Below, piece by piece: positions 1-7,126 of a stretch of DNA of 10,864 nucleotides. The notes beneath the pieces are model-generated. The model did not search any database. It saw only the letters and a program-made list of their open reading frames with translations, and had not been told where the DNA came from. The DNA lies in the NCBI GenBank assembly GCA_021820825.1, contig JAKADD010000049.1, positions 1-10,864 on the forward strand, read 5' to 3'. Made by a program: the position numbers and the translations under genes. This stretch comes from Bacillota bacterium (GTDB lineage: Bacteria > Bacillota > Bacilli > Alicyclobacillales > SLC66). Numbering within the stretch: the stretch's first letter is position 1; each line of letters begins with the position of its first letter.

Positions 1-248
1 ACCAGCACCTCGGACGTAAACCCGCCGATGCGCCGCGGTGGGAAATTGACGACGGCAACGACCTGGCGCTGGAGCAGGTCCTCCTCTTTATACAAAACAG
101 TCAGTTGCGCGGAACTCCATTTTACACCGAGCGGGCCAAAGTCAATTTCCAGTTGGTACGCCGGTTTCTTTGCTGTCGGGTGAAGACGCGCTGTTCTGAT
201 CACGCCCACCCGTATGTCAAGCGTTGCAAAATCAGTGATGCTGGCCAC
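1..248 (-). CDS. csaA: CsaA family tRNA-binding-fold protein/chaperone, 3' end outside window
   Basis: The visible 82 codons encode the N-terminal three quarters of a CsaA protein, which is normally about 110 residues; the C-terminus lies beyond base 1. Seen in the sequence: it begins V/M-ASITDFATLDIRVGVI, followed by the stretches EIDFGPLGVKWSSAQLT and QVVAVVNFPPRRIGGFTSEVLV. These are the hallmark segments of the EMAP/tRNA-binding OB-fold in CsaA. In B. subtilis, CsaA is known as a dimeric cytoplasmic protein with chaperone-like activity in protein export and an ability to bind tRNA. The start is GTG at 248-246, supported by an AGGAGGG Shine-Dalgarno at 262-256 with 7 bases between. The gene begins 19 bases after the uvrA stop and its Shine-Dalgarno lies in that gap, so it is probably co-transcribed with uvrBA. 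Family assignment is confident; the in vivo role in this operon is unknown. Confidence 0.93.
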   Translation of the reverse strand, partial: MASITDFATLDIRVGVIRTARLHPTAKKPAYQLEIDFGPLGVKWSSAQLTVLYKEEDLLQRQVVAVVNFPPRRIGGFTSEVL

Positions 249-267
249 AACAATTCCCTCCTGACAC

Positions 268-3129
268 TCAGGAAACGGAGGAACAGCGCGCGTGCGCCCG
301 TTCCGTGTCCCGCCTTAGCACCGACGCCAGATAACGCCCTGTATAGGAGCGTTCTGTTTGCGCGATCTCTTCCGGGGTTCCTGCGGCAACCAGTTGACCG
401 CCCATGTCGCCGCCTTCAGGGCCCAGATCGATAATGTAATCCGCGGTCTTGATCACGTCCAGATTATGTTCAATGACAACCACGGTGTCTCCTGCGTCGA
501 CGAGTCGCTGGAGCACCATGAGCAGGCGCTCAATATCAGCCACATGCAGTCCTGTAGTTGGTTCGTCAAGGATGTACATGGTTCGCCCTGTGTTTCTGCG
601 GTGCAACTCTGAAGCCAGTTTCACGCGCTGCGCTTCGCCGCCGGACAGCGTGGTCGCCGGTTGGCCCAGATGCATGTAACCGAGTCCCACATCGACGAGC
701 GTCTGTAGTTTGCGGGCAATCTTCGGCACATTTTCGAAAAATTCCAGAGCGTCGTCGATCGTCAGTTCGAGCACATCGGCAATTGACTTTGCTTTGTAAT
801 GAACCTCCAGCGTTTCCCGGTTGTATCTGCGTCCTTTACACACCTCGCAGGACACGTACACATCAGGCAGAAAATGCATCTCAATTTTGATGATGCCGTC
901 GCCGCGGCAGGCCTCACAGCGGCCGCCGCGGACATTGAAGCTGAACCGGCCCTTCTTGTAGCCGCGGATCTTCGCCTCCGTAGTGGTCGCAAACACCTCC
1001 CGAATATCGTCAAATACTCCAGTGTACGTGGCAGGGTTGGAGCGCGGCGTTCTGCCGATCGGCGACTGGTCGACGTCGATCACCTTATCCAGATGTTCAA
1101 GTCCGTCTGTGGACTGGTGACGTCCGGGGCGAACGTGCGCCCTGTTCAGTTCAGACGCCAGCACTTTGTACAGTATCTCATTGACCAGGGTGCTCTTGCC
1201 TGAACCCGAGACTCCCGTCACACAGGTGAACAGTCCAATCGGAAAGACGGCTGTAAACCCCTTCAGGTTGTTTTCCTTTGCCCCGCGAACCGTGAGACGT
1301 CGATCCGTGGCGGGTCGCCGCTTCTCCGGCACAGGAATGAAGCGGCGACCACTCAGATACTGTCCTGTCAGGGAGTCCGCATCCGCCATGATCTCCGCGA
1401 CCGTACCCTGCGCCATAATCCGCCCCCCGTGCACGCCCGCGCCCGGTCCGATATCGACAATCTGGTCGGCCGCGAACATCGTGTCCTCATCGTGTTCGAC
1501 AACGATCAGCGTGTTGCCAAGATCACGCATCTGAGTCAGTGTCTGAATCAGCCGGGCATTGTCTCTCTGGTGCAGACCAATACTCGGTTCGTCGAGAATA
1601 TACAGTACGCCAACCAGACTGCTGCCGATCTGCGTGGCCAATCGGATGCGCTGCGCTTCGCCTCCGGAGAGGGTGCCCGCCGCGCGTCCAAGAGACAGAT
1701 AGTTTAGCCCTACATCGCACAGGAATCCCAGGCGCGCGACAATCTCCTTCAGAATCAGGCGCGCGATCTGCTCTTCTTTTTCTGTCAGACGCAGTTCTTT
1801 AAAAAACGTCAGCGCATCCGCGATGGAGAGCCCTGTGACCTGGGCGATATCGCGGCCGCCCACCCGCACGGCCAGGCTCTCTTCCCGCAGACGCCGGCCA
1901 AGGCAGGCCGGGCAAGGTCTGCTGCTCATAAACGCCGTGATAAATTCGCGAATATAGTCTGAAGCGGTATCTCGATAACGACGCTCCAAATTGGGGATGA
2001 CGCCTTCAAATGCGACCTCCGCCCGTTTGCTCTGGCCAAAGTCATTTTCATAAGTAAAGTTGATTTTCTGGTCCGGCATTCCTTGCAGCAGCAGACGCAG
2101 CTTTTCTGGATCGATCTGCGCAACGGGAATATCCAACGCAACGCCGATGTGCCGACACGCGCTTGCAAGCAGTTGTGGATAGTAGGTGGAAGTTGATCCG
2201 GCCCACGGCACAAAGGCGCCGTCCGCGATGCTGCGCAACTTGTCCGGCAGCACCAGATCCAGATCCACCTCCAGCTTGAGACCCAGCCCGCTGCAGGCCT
2301 CGCAGGCGCCAAACGGGCTGTTGAACGAAAACATGCGGGGACTGATTTCACCCACGCTGAACCCGCACTTCGGACAGGCAAGATTCTGGCTGAACAACAG
2401 TTCCCCCTGTTCCAGAACGTCCACAATAACAGTACCGCCGGTCAGGGCCAGCGCCGTTTCGAGCGAATCTGCGACGCGCGCCCGAGCGTCCTCTTTCACA
2501 ATGATCCTGTCCACCACCACAGCGATGCTGTGTTTCCTGTTCTTCTCCAGGCGAATTGTTTCGCTCAGTTCGCGCAACACCCCGTCCACACGCACGCGAA
2601 CATAACCGCCCTTTGCCAGATCCTCAAACACCTTCGCATGCTCGCCCTTTTTCCCGGTCACAATGGGAGCCAGAATCTGCGTTCTGGTACGTTCCGGAAG
2701 GCTCAGCACGCGATCGACCATCTGATCGACTGTTTGCGACGCGATTGGCGTACCGCACTTCGGACAGTGGGGAGCGCCGACTCTGGCAAACAGCAAGCGG
2801 AGATAGTCATAAATCTCGGTGACTGTGCCCACCGTCGAACGCGGATTGCGGCTTGTGGACTTTTGGTCGATGCTGATCGCGGGAGACAGCCCTTCAATCG
2901 AATCGACATCGGGCTTGTCCATCTGGCCGAGGAACTGGCGTGCATAGGCCGAGAGCGATTCCACATAGCGCCGTTGACCTTCCGCATACAATGTATCAAA
3001 CGCCAGCGACGATTTCCCGGAGCCGCTGAGCCCTGTGAACACCACCAGTTTATCCCTCGGAATCACGAGATCGAGATTTTTCAGATTATGCACTCTGGCG
3101 CCTTTTATAACGATATGTTCGTGAGCCAT
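268..3129 (-). CDS. uvrA: UvrABC excinuclease subunit A (DNA damage-recognition ATPase)
   Basis: UvrA is the dimeric ABC-type ATPase that scans DNA, recognises bulky lesions and loads UvrB in nucleotide excision repair. The 953-residue product is the usual length (about 950). Domains seen: Walker [10 protein letters not shown] at about 33-41; a C4 zinc module with Cys252, Cys255, Cys276 and Cys279; ABC signature LSGGEAQ at 487-493; Walker B YILDEPS at about 510-516; second Walker [10 protein letters not shown] at 639-647; second zinc module Cys738, Cys741, Cys761 and Cys764; second signature LSGGEAQ near 828-834; second Walker B YILDEPT near 852-858. The insertion and UvrB-binding regions also look intact. 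I chose ATG at 3129 ([18 protein letters not shown]) because it follows an AAAGGAG ribosome site and fits the family's N-terminus. An in-frame ATG 12 codons upstream would overlap uvrB. The gene starts 16 bases after the uvrB stop, in the same operon and under the same SOS promoter. Confidence 0.98.
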   Translation of the reverse strand: MAHEHIVIKGARVHNLKNLDLVIPRDKLVVFTGLSGSGKSSLAFDTLYAEGQRRYVESLSAYARQFLGQMDKPDVDSIEGLSPAISIDQKSTSRNPRSTVGTVTEIYDYLRLLFARVGAPHCPKCGTPIASQTVDQMVDRVLSLPERTRTQILAPIVTGKKGEHAKVFEDLAKGGYVRVRVDGVLRELSETIRLEKNRKHSIAVVVDRIIVKEDARARVADSLETALALTGGTVIVDVLEQGELLFSQNLACPKCGFSVGEISPRMFSFNSPFGACEACSGLGLKLEVDLDLVLPDKLRSIADGAFVPWAGSTSTYYPQLLASACRHIGVALDIPVAQIDPEKLRLLLQGMPDQKINFTYENDFGQSKRAEVAFEGVIPNLERRYRDTASDYIREFITAFMSSRPCPACLGRRLREESLAVRVGGRDIAQVTGLSIADALTFFKELRLTEKEEQIARLILKEIVARLGFLCDVGLNYLSLGRAAGTLSGGEAQRIRLATQIGSSLVGVLYILDEPSIGLHQRDNARLIQTLTQMRDLGNTLIVVEHDEDTMFAADQIVDIGPGAGVHGGRIMAQGTVAEIMADADSLTGQYLSGRRFIPVPEKRRPATDRRLTVRGAKENNLKGFTAVFPIGLFTCVTGVSGSGKSTLVNEILYKVLASELNRAHVRPGRHQSTDGLEHLDKVIDVDQSPIGRTPRSNPATYTGVFDDIREVFATTTEAKIRGYKKGRFSFNVRGGRCEACRGDGIIKIEMHFLPDVYVSCEVCKGRRYNRETLEVHYKAKSIADVLELTIDDALEFFENVPKIARKLQTLVDVGLGYMHLGQPATTLSGGEAQRVKLASELHRRNTGRTMYILDEPTTGLHVADIERLLMVLQRLVDAGDTVVVIEHNLDVIKTADYIIDLGPEGGDMGGQLVAAGTPEEIAQTERSYTGRYLASVLRRDTERAHARCSSVS

Positions 3130-3145
3130 AGGTCTCTCCTTTTCT

Positions 3146-5125
3146 TCAGGAAGCGGACAATTCAATAATCAGGTCGCGCAATTCAGCGGCCCGTTCGAAT
3201 TGCAGCGCGCGCGCTGCGTCCTTCATCTCTTTTTCCAGTTGCACAACGAGATCCTTGCGTTCTGCCTTCGTCATCTTTTTCAATCTGGTCTCCACATCAA
3301 CATCTTCCAGAGCCTTTGTCGCTTCGATCACGTCGCGTATCGCTTTCCTGATGGTTTGCGGCACGATGCCCATCCTGTCATTGTACTCCGTCTGCAACTG
3401 ACGCCTGCGGTTGGTTTCGGAAATGGCGATATCCATCGAACGCGTCATGGAGTCCGCATACATGATCACTTCGCCTGAGGCGTTGCGGGCAGCCCGGCCG
3501 ATTGTCTGGATCAGCGAACGCTCCGCTCTGAGAAATCCCTCTTTGTCAGCGTCCAGGATAGCTACAAGCGAGACTTCCGGCAAATCAAGACCCTCCCGCA
3601 ACAGGTTAATCCCAATCAGCACATCAAATACGCCCAAACGAAGATCTCTCAGAATCGACATGCGTTCCAGCGTCTTGATATCACTGTGCAGATAGCGTAC
3701 CTTGATCCCCAGTTCCTTGAAGTAGTCTGTGAGATCTTCCGACATCTTCTTGGTCAGCGTGGTGACAAGGACGCGCTCCTCCCTGCTGGTGCGCTTGCGA
3801 ATCTCCGCCACCAGGTCGTCGATTTGACCCTTTATCGGACGCACGTGAATCAGCGGATCGACCAGTCCCGTGGGGCGGATGATCTGCTCCACAACTTCGC
3901 CGCTGATCTGCTGTTCATAATCGCCTGGAGTCGCCGACACAAACAGACTCTGATACCGATAACGCCCAAGTTCTTCAAACCGCAGCGGTCGATTGTCCGC
4001 GGCGGAGGGCAGGCGAAAACCGTGTTCGATGAGCGTCTGCTTGCGTGTGCGATCCCCGCCGTACATACCGTGCAACTGTGGAATAGTCCTGTGCGACTCG
4101 TCGACCACCAGCAAGAAATCTTCCGGAAAATAATCAAACAGCGTGAACGGCGGTTCACCCGCTTTGCGGCCATCCAGATGGCGGGAATAGTTTTCAATCC
4201 CGGAGCAGAATCCCACTTCCTGCATCATCTCGATATCATAGTTCGTACGCTGCTCCAGACGCTGCGCCTCAAGCAGCTTGCCAGCGCTGCGAAATTCCTC
4301 CAGACGTTCAGCGAGTTCCAGGCGAATGGCGTCAACGGCCCGCTCAATTGTCTCTTTGGAGGAGACAAAGTGCGACGCCGGGAATATCGCCATGTGATCG
4401 CGGCGTCCCAGCACTTCGCCGGTCACGATGTCCACCTCTGTGATGCGGTCGATATCATCGCCGAAAAACTCTACCCTCATGGCATGATCGCCCTGGGAAG
4501 CGGGAACGATCTCCAAAACATCTCCGCGCACCCGAAACGTGCCTCGTGTAAAGTTGACGTCGTTGCGCTCGTACTGCATATCCACAAGCCGTCTCAGCAC
4601 ATCGTTGCGCGGCCGTTCCATCCCGACTCTGAGAGACAGCACGTTGTCGCGATACCGTTCCGGATTACCCAGACCAAAGATGCTCGACACGCTGGCAACG
4701 ACAAGCACATCGTTGCGTTCCAGCAAAGCGCTGGTAGCCGAATGCCGCAGTTTATCAATCTCATCGTTGATCTTGGCATCTTTCTCTATAAATGTATCGG
4801 ATTGTGGGATGTACGCTTCTGGTTGGTAGTAATCGTAATAACTGACGAAATACTCGACGGCGTTGTGCGGAAAAAACTCCTTGAATTCCGCCGTGAGCTG
4901 CGCCGCCAATGTCTTGTTGTGCGCAATAACCAGTGTAGGTTTGTTGATCCTCGCCACGACGTTGGCGATCGTAAAAGTCTTTCCGGAACCCGTAACGCCA
5001 AGCAGAGTTTGATATGCGTTTGGCGTCTGCAGGCTTCTGACCAGAGACTCAATGGCTTCCGGCTGATCGCCTCGCGGTTCATACTCTGCAACCAACTGAA
5101 ACGATCCTGGCAGTGGATGCGTCAC
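3146..5125 (-). CDS. uvrB: UvrABC excinuclease subunit B (DNA-loading helicase-like subunit)
   Basis: UvrB is the superfamily-2 helicase-fold protein that is handed damaged DNA by UvrA, verifies the lesion and recruits UvrC for incision. The product is 659 residues from the chosen start, close to the 661 of B. subtilis. Seen: Walker A GVTGSGKT at 43-50; the Tyr-rich beta-hairpin [14 protein letters not shown] near 92-105; the DESH motif ([11 protein letters not shown]); the motif [32 protein letters not shown]; the arginine-finger motif QTIGRAARN; and a C-terminal UVR/coiled-coil motif ([23 protein letters not shown]) that contacts UvrC and UvrA. The start is GTG at 5125-5123, because an unusually complete Shine-Dalgarno directly precedes it. 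The longer ATG at 5173 would put the LexA box inside the coding region. First gene of the SOS-controlled uvrB-uvrA-csaA unit. Confidence 0.98.
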   Translation of the reverse strand: MTHPLPGSFQLVAEYEPRGDQPEAIESLVRSLQTPNAYQTLLGVTGSGKTFTIANVVARINKPTLVIAHNKTLAAQLTAEFKEFFPHNAVEYFVSYYDYYQPEAYIPQSDTFIEKDAKINDEIDKLRHSATSALLERNDVLVVASVSSIFGLGNPERYRDNVLSLRVGMERPRNDVLRRLVDMQYERNDVNFTRGTFRVRGDVLEIVPASQGDHAMRVEFFGDDIDRITEVDIVTGEVLGRRDHMAIFPASHFVSSKETIERAVDAIRLELAERLEEFRSAGKLLEAQRLEQRTNYDIEMMQEVGFCSGIENYSRHLDGRKAGEPPFTLFDYFPEDFLLVVDESHRTIPQLHGMYGGDRTRKQTLIEHGFRLPSAADNRPLRFEELGRYRYQSLFVSATPGDYEQQISGEVVEQIIRPTGLVDPLIHVRPIKGQIDDLVAEIRKRTSREERVLVTTLTKKMSEDLTDYFKELGIKVRYLHSDIKTLERMSILRDLRLGVFDVLIGINLLREGLDLPEVSLVAILDADKEGFLRAERSLIQTIGRAARNASGEVIMYADSMTRSMDIAISETNRRRQLQTEYNDRMGIVPQTIRKAIRDVIEATKALEDVDVETRLKKMTKAERKDLVVQLEKEMKDAARALQFERAAELRDLIIELSAS

Positions 5126-5127
5126 GC

Positions 5128-5143
5128 GATCACCCCTCTTTCT
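5128..5143 (-). promoter_or_regulatory. Extended Shine-Dalgarno of uvrB
   Basis: Read on the minus strand this is AGAAAGAGGGGTGATC, which closely follows the full complement of a typical Bacillota 16S rRNA 3' end (AGAAAGGAGGTGATC). Its last seven bases, GGTGATC, match exactly. It lies just upstream of the GTG at 5125 and decides the uvrB start. Seen directly; the 16S tail of this organism is assumed, not seen. Confidence 0.85.
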
Positions 5144-5158
5144 TACCCTCCATTTCTT

Positions 5159-5187
5159 ATTATATACGATCATACGTTCGATATAAA
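5159..5187 (-). promoter_or_regulatory. Sigma-A-type promoter of uvrB-uvrA-csaA
   Basis: On the minus strand a perfect -10 hexamer TATAAT (5164-5159) is separated by exactly 17 bases from a -35-like TTTATA (5187-5182, 4 of 6 matches to TTGACA). Transcription would start near 5152, leaving a leader of about 27 bases that carries the uvrB ribosome site. The spacer is filled by a LexA box. The promoter lies in the 87-base gap between motB and uvrB. Confidence 0.8.
5167..5180 (-). promoter_or_regulatory. LexA/DinR SOS operator in the uvrB promoter spacer
   Basis: The minus-strand sequence CGAACGTATGATCG matches 13 of 14 positions of the B. subtilis SOS-box consensus CGAACRNRYGTTYG; the one deviation is GATC in place of GTTC in the right half-site. 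It lies entirely between the -35 and -10 hexamers, so bound LexA would block RNA polymerase. uvrB is a known LexA target in B. subtilis, which agrees with the position. Operator function is inferred. Confidence 0.85.
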
Positions 5188-5212
5188 CAGTTCAAGTTGT
5201 TATGTTCCAATC

Positions 5213-6169
5213 CTAAGGCGTATTGCCGGACGGCGCAGACCCCGATCCAAAGAGCGATTTCGGCAGCGCTGGCCTGGCCGTATGAGTGGTCTCGTTATGA
5301 GAGATGCGCGTGTGCGGATTGGGCAACAGCGGCTGAGTGACTGGATAGGACCCGGCGGCGGGTCCACCGCTTCCCTGAGGTTCTGTGAGCGCGGATACGG
5401 TGCTGCGCAGAATCACGATGTTGACACGCCGGTTCATCTGTCTGTGTGCAGCGGAATTGTTCGGCGCAACCGGATGGTATTGTCCATAGCCGGTTGCAGC
5501 GAGACGTTGCGGCGCTACACCTGCGTCGATCAGATCGCGCACAACGGTGACCGCGCGCCCGGTGGACAATTCCCAATTGGATGGAAATTGTGGCGTGTCG
5601 ATGGGAACATTATCGGTAAATCCTTCGACAACGATATTGTTCGGCACACGATGGAAAAAAGGAATGAGTCCTTGCAGGATCCGCCGCGCGGCAGGCAGAA
5701 CCGTATCCTGCCCTGTATTGAACAGCACCACATCTTTCAGGGTGATCTGAATCCCGCGCTGTTCATTCGCCAGACTCACAGAATGACTCAGGTGATTGCG
5801 TTGCACAAAATTCTGAAGCTCGGAAAAGAGATGGCTGAACACCTGATCTTCGCGCAATACCTGACGCAACTGCTGGTCCTGCTGCTTCGACAGCGAATGG
5901 AGCGAAAATCCGGTTTGGTGACCCGCCGTCGGGTTTTGCGATTGCAGGAGGGCTGTTTTGCCCAAATTATGCAGCGGGATTTGATTGCTCGGATCAAACG
6001 CCGCATTGAGCGACTCTGACAATGACAGAAATTTGGCCACGTTTATACTCGACATGGCGTACATGATGACAAAAAAAATGAGCAGCAGGGTGATGAGGTC
6101 GGAGTAGGTGATCAACCAGCGCTCATGGTTCACTTTACCCCCAGACGCCTTTTTGCGGGCCCTACGCAT
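5213..6169 (-). CDS. motB: Flagellar stator protein MotB (OmpA-like, peptidoglycan-anchored)
   Basis: MotB forms the ion-conducting stator with MotA and anchors it to peptidoglycan. The 318-residue product has a short basic N-terminus (MRRARKK) and one membrane helix at about 18-40. That helix contains TYSDLITLLLIFF, in which Asp24 is the expected ion-binding aspartate. A linker follows, then an OmpA/MotB peptidoglycan-binding domain at about 136-255 with VEGFTDNVPIDTPQFPSNWELSTGRA and GYGQYHPVAPN...NRRVNIVI. Beyond it lies a tail of about 60 residues rich in Pro, Ser, Thr and Gly, longer than in B. subtilis MotB. The ATG at 6169 overlaps the motA stop by 8 bases and has a GGAGG site inside motA, indicating translational coupling. 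Proton versus sodium use (MotB versus MotS) cannot be decided safely: the helix has MotS-like SDLIT, while the rest resembles MotB. Confidence 0.95.
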   Translation of the reverse strand: MRRARKKASGGKVNHERWLITYSDLITLLLIFFVIMYAMSSINVAKFLSLSESLNAAFDPSNQIPLHNLGKTALLQSQNPTAGHQTGFSLHSLSKQQDQQLRQVLREDQVFSHLFSELQNFVQRNHLSHSVSLANEQRGIQITLKDVVLFNTGQDTVLPAARRILQGLIPFFHRVPNNIVVEGFTDNVPIDTPQFPSNWELSTGRAVTVVRDLIDAGVAPQRLAATGYGQYHPVAPNNSAAHRQMNRRVNIVILRSTVSALTEPQGSGGPAAGSYPVTQPLLPNPHTRISHNETTHTARPALPKSLFGSGSAPSGNTP

Positions 6170-6965
6170 TTACAGCTTCCCTCCCTTCCTCGCTGGCCGC
6201 GGCGCTGCTCTTGGTCCGCCTCCCTGGCGCCAGAAAGACACGCAGTTTCTGACCGAGAATGGTTGGATTCTCGCCAGCCTGTATGGATAAAATCCCTTCC
6301 AGAACCAGTTCCCTGCCCAACATTTCTTCTCTGGAGCGGCTTTTCAGCTTGGCTCCAATCGGGAGCCAGAACAGGTTGGCGCTGCCCACGCCATAGAGCG
6401 TGGCGATAAACGCGGTCGCGATCAAGGGGCCCAGTTTGTTGATGTCGGACAGATTGCCAAGAACGTGGATCAACCCCATCACAGTACCGATGATTCCCAT
6501 CGTGGGCGCATAGCCGCCCGCTGTCTCAAAAACCGCTGCGCCCGCCTCATGGCGCGCTTCCAGTGTGCTGAGTTCATTCTCCAGAATGTCTCTCACCAGC
6601 TCGGGATCGACGCCGTCCACAACGAGTCTGACTCCGTTTTTGAAAAACTCGTCGCTATACGACTCCACCTTGTCTTCCAGAGCAAGAATGCCCTCCCGAC
6701 GGGCAATTGTCGCCAGGGCGACAAGCTGCTCAATAACATCCAGCGGGTCTTCGGTCTTGTTGACAAAAGCAATCCTGAGCAGGGCCGGTATCTCCTTCAA
6801 CTGCCGCCCGCCAAACGACACCATGACAGCGCCCATGGTTCCACCGAGTACAATCAGTCCGGCCGACAGGCCAAACAGGGCGAGAGGCGAACCTCCCTCC
6901 ATGACAAAAGCGACAAACAGCGACAAAAGACCTAGGACAAGTCCTCCTATTGTGGTTACATCCAT
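6162..6965 (-). CDS. motA: Flagellar stator protein MotA
   Basis: MotA is the four-helix membrane subunit whose cytoplasmic loop pushes on FliG to turn the flagellar rotor. The product is 267 residues, a normal length. Seen: N-terminal helices (IGGLVLGLLSLFVAFVM and ALFGLSAGLIVLGGTMGAVMVS); the cytoplasmic-loop motif ARREGILALE with Arg89/Arg90 and Glu97, matching the charged residues that contact FliG in E. coli MotA (Arg90, Glu98); the conserved proline of PTMGIIGTVMGLI at Pro154; and the second conserved proline at Pro202 (FWLPIGAKLKSRS). ATG at 6965 follows AAAGGGGA with suitable spacing. The gene starts inside the end of a 47-codon small ORF and overlaps motB by 8 bases. MotA and MotP (sodium type) are close relatives; the exact subtype is not resolved. 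Confidence 0.95.
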   Translation of the reverse strand: MDVTTIGGLVLGLLSLFVAFVMEGGSPLALFGLSAGLIVLGGTMGAVMVSFGGRQLKEIPALLRIAFVNKTEDPLDVIEQLVALATIARREGILALEDKVESYSDEFFKNGVRLVVDGVDPELVRDILENELSTLEARHEAGAAVFETAGGYAPTMGIIGTVMGLIHVLGNLSDINKLGPLIATAFIATLYGVGSANLFWLPIGAKLKSRSREEMLGRELVLEGILSIQAGENPTILGQKLRVFLAPGRRTKSSAAASEEGREAVNA

Positions 6966-7099
6966 CTATATATCCCCTTTGCCGCTATAAATAAACTACG
7001 GAACAGACTTTCATGGCGCTGCGCGCCGCCTAACAGCCGAGATGAAAATTCGCCTGCGGCGATTTTTCGGAACAGAACAGGCTTGTCCGATTCTACCAT
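6956..7099 (-). CDS. Small ORF, 47 residues, function unknown, coupled to motA
   Basis: Not a recognised family. The ORF starts with ATG at 7099 and is preceded by a textbook AGGAGGAT site (7114-7107) at suitable spacing, 12 bases after the minJ stop. It ends with TAA at 6956, overlapping the motA start by 10 bases (ATGGATGTAA). The product starts MVESDKPVLFRKIAAGEFSS and ends SLFIAAKGIYRWM. It has 8 Lys/Arg against 4 Asp/Glu, no clear membrane span or signal peptide, and a C-terminal segment (about 31-47) that looks like a basic amphipathic helix. It could be a real small protein of the minJ-motAB operon, or a leader ORF whose translation couples to motA. The strong ribosome site and exact overlap favour translation; homology was not tested. 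Confidence 0.6.
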   Translation of the reverse strand: MVESDKPVLFRKIAAGEFSSRLLGGAQRHESLFRSLFIAAKGIYRWM

Positions 7100-7106
7100 G
7101 CTGCCA

Positions 7107-7114
7107 ATCCTCCT
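7107..7114 (-). promoter_or_regulatory. Strong Shine-Dalgarno in the minJ-motA gap
   Basis: Minus-strand AGGAGGAT is followed 7 bases later by ATG at 7099. No other start codon is served by this site, since motA starts more than 140 bases downstream. It is the main evidence that the 47-codon ORF at 7099-6956 is translated. Confidence 0.7.
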
Positions 7115-7126
7115 GAATGAAGCCCG

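Noticed and set aside
3130..3165. A 12-codon upstream extension of uvrA to ATG at 3165
   Set aside because: It would overlap the end of uvrB, lacks family similarity, and would use the real Shine-Dalgarno as coding sequence. ATG at 3129 fits the UvrA N-terminus.
5126..5173. A 16-codon upstream extension of uvrB to ATG at 5173
   Set aside because: This ATG overlaps the LexA box and lies upstream of the likely transcription start. The GTG at 5125 has a very strong ribosome site and gives the normal UvrB length.
3686..6019. A 777-codon open frame on the plus strand running antisense across uvrB, the uvrB promoter and motB
   Set aside because: It lies opposite two highly conserved genes in a GC-rich region where antisense frames often stay open. 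No ribosome site or recognisable domain is seen, and it crosses the SOS promoter. It is a shadow of the real genes.
7045..7066. An A-stem-T hairpin (ATCGCC-GCA-GGCGAAT flanked by A and T runs) as a terminator after minJ
   Set aside because: The stem is only five pairs plus AT pairs with a mismatch. It lies inside the well-supported small ORF, where the same bases encode KIAAGEF. A weak bidirectional terminator is not excluded but is not called.
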